This document shows, piece after piece, positions 4,736 to 5,324 of a stretch of DNA of 5,324 nt. Origin of the DNA: an archaeon (GTDB taxonomy: Archaea > Methanobacteriota > Methanobacteria > Methanobacteriales > Methanobacteriaceae); NCBI GenBank assembly GCA_024409165.1, contig JAKSUE010000105.1, positions 1 through 5,324 of the forward strand, given 5' to 3'. Positions within the stretch are counted from its first letter, which is position 1. Each line of letters begins with the position of its first letter. The translations under genes were made by a program, and so were the position numbers. Under the pieces are notes generated by a model, which was given only the letters and a program-made list of their open reading frames with translations, was not told where the DNA came from and did not search any database.

Positions 4736-4757
4736 GGGAACAACATAATATAATATA

Positions 4758-5258
4758 ATGATTGATAATATGTCTACTTATGGAAATGATGATGTTGACA
4801 TGGAAGCCATTCTTGATGTAATGGGTTGTAAAACAAGACGTGACATTATTGATTTACTTAGAGAAGAACCAAGATTTGTAAGTGAAATCTCACAAGAACT
4901 TCAAATTGGTCAAAAAGCTATTATTGAACATTTAAGAGCAATGGAAGAAATTGGTATCTTAGAATCTTCTTATAAAAAAGTAGTAAGAGGCCGTCCTCGT
5001 AAGTATTATGACATGCCTAATGATGTTAATGTTCAAATTACCATTACAAAAAATAGTTTTAATGTTAATATTACAGAAGATATAATGAATACTCCTCAAT
5101 TACCTTCAGGAGACGAATGGTCTAAATTATTAGATATTGAAAAAAGAATAGATCAAGGTCATACCGAAGCTATTGAAGAGTTAAAAAGTCAAATTCGTTT
5201 ATATGATAATCTTAAAGAAAGAGCAGAATATATTTTAGAAAGAACTACTAAAAGATAA
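4758..5258 (+). CDS. ArsR-like winged-helix regulator, Phr/HSR1 heat-shock type
   Basis: A DNA-binding repressor candidate of 166 residues. The winged helix spans about 16-87. MEAILDVMGCKTRRDIIDLL (15-34) forms the first helices, FVSEISQEL (40-48) the start of the helix-turn-helix, and IGQKAIIEHLRAMEEIGILE (50-69) the recognition helix region. The basic wing is KKVVRGRPRKYY (73-84). From memory, the FVSE-S-EL, GQKA-EHLR and RGRPRKYY pattern is that of Phr of Pyrococcus and related archaeal heat-shock regulators. A beta-prone stretch (VNVQITITKNSFNVNI, 90-105) and a C-terminal helix, probably a coiled-coil dimerisation element (122-162), follow. It is shorter than Phr. It is divergent from grpE-dnaK-dnaJ and preceded by three TAAC-N5-GTTA-like repeats, suggesting autoregulation. 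The start is uncertain: ATGs at 4770 and 4800 are also in frame, and none has a good Shine-Dalgarno site. Confidence 0.93.
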   Translation: MIDNMSTYGNDDVDMEAILDVMGCKTRRDIIDLLREEPRFVSEISQELQIGQKAIIEHLRAMEEIGILESSYKKVVRGRPRKYYDMPNDVNVQITITKNSFNVNITEDIMNTPQLPSGDEWSKLLDIEKRIDQGHTEAIEELKSQIRLYDNLKERAEYILERTTKR

Positions 5259-5303
5259 TTTATTAGTTCTTATCTTCTCATTTCTTTAAGGTTCCTTTTT
5301 TTT
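5240..5303 (+). terminator. Hairpin across the stop codon plus T8 tract, terminator of the regulator gene
   Basis: AAGAACTA (5240-5247) and TAGTTCTT (5264-5271) are perfect 8-bp complements; the TAA stop (5256-5258) lies in the 16-nt loop. A pyrimidine-rich stretch follows, ending in eight Ts at 5296-5303. The T tract alone suits archaeal termination; the hairpin may add to it or protect the mRNA end. The remaining bases to 5324 are AT-rich with no visible feature. Confidence 0.55.
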
Positions 5304-5324
5304 AATAATTATAATTTTAATAAT

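Larger units (their letters stand above)
4265..4757. other. 493-nt non-coding region between grpE and the divergent regulator
   Basis: No convincing gene is present on either strand. From left to right it holds the grpE ribosome binding site and TATA box, a small dyad (4325-4337), a nested inverted-repeat structure (4357-4480), a 7-bp dyad (4533-4551), a TTTTATAA box (4611-4618), and three operator-like repeats (4646-4730) before the regulator. Both divergent promoters must lie here. The length exceeds what two simple archaeal promoters need, leaving room for a small RNA or long leaders. Confidence 0.8.

Noticed and set aside
1..5324. CRISPR arrays, insertion sequences, attachment sites, rRNA or tRNA genes
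   Set aside because: No regularly spaced repeats, transposase-like frames, terminal repeats with target duplications, or conserved RNA gene signatures were seen.

Overview
The window looks like a chromosomal segment of a low-GC methanogenic archaeon, most likely a member of the Methanobacteriales such as Methanobrevibacter or Methanosphaera. The evidence is: very AT-rich DNA; TTTATA-type boxes instead of bacterial -35/-10 promoters; AGGTGA Shine-Dalgarno sites 4-5 nt before the leftward genes; T-rich termination tracts; and an archaeal Phr/HSR1-type winged-helix regulator beside bacterial-type chaperone genes. The genus call is inference.

Layout. Positions 1-182 may hold the 3' end of a rightward gene that runs into a T-rich tract and stops 2 nt from the convergent dnaJ stop. 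The next 4.1 kb is the complete leftward Hsp70 system in the order grpE (4264-3635), dnaK (3537-1630), dnaJ (1363-185). Each gene has its own Shine-Dalgarno site and a plausible TATA box. The gaps are 97 nt (grpE-dnaK) and 266 nt (dnaK-dnaJ). The dnaK-dnaJ gap holds a TTTATATA box, a 9-bp inverted repeat just upstream of it, and an AT-only hairpin. A 493-nt non-coding region (4265-4757) then separates grpE from a divergent ArsR-like winged-helix regulator (4758-5258). The regulator is followed by a hairpin across its stop codon and a T8 tract.

How the genes work together. DnaJ delivers clients to DnaK and stimulates its ATPase, GrpE exchanges the nucleotide, and DnaK binds and releases unfolded segments. 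The regulator shows the sequence pattern of the archaeal heat-shock repressors Phr and HSR1. Just upstream of it are two matches and one degenerate match to TAAC-N5-GTTA, nearly the operator reported for HSR1. This suggests an autoregulated heat-shock repressor occupying the position where bacteria often carry hrcA. No copy of the operator is visible next to the grpE, dnaK or dnaJ starts, so control of the chaperone genes by this protein is a hypothesis.

The least explained part is the grpE-regulator gap. It contains a 14-bp perfect inverted repeat (4357-4370/4467-4480) enclosing two smaller stems. It could be a structured RNA or a pair of mirror-image divergent promoters.
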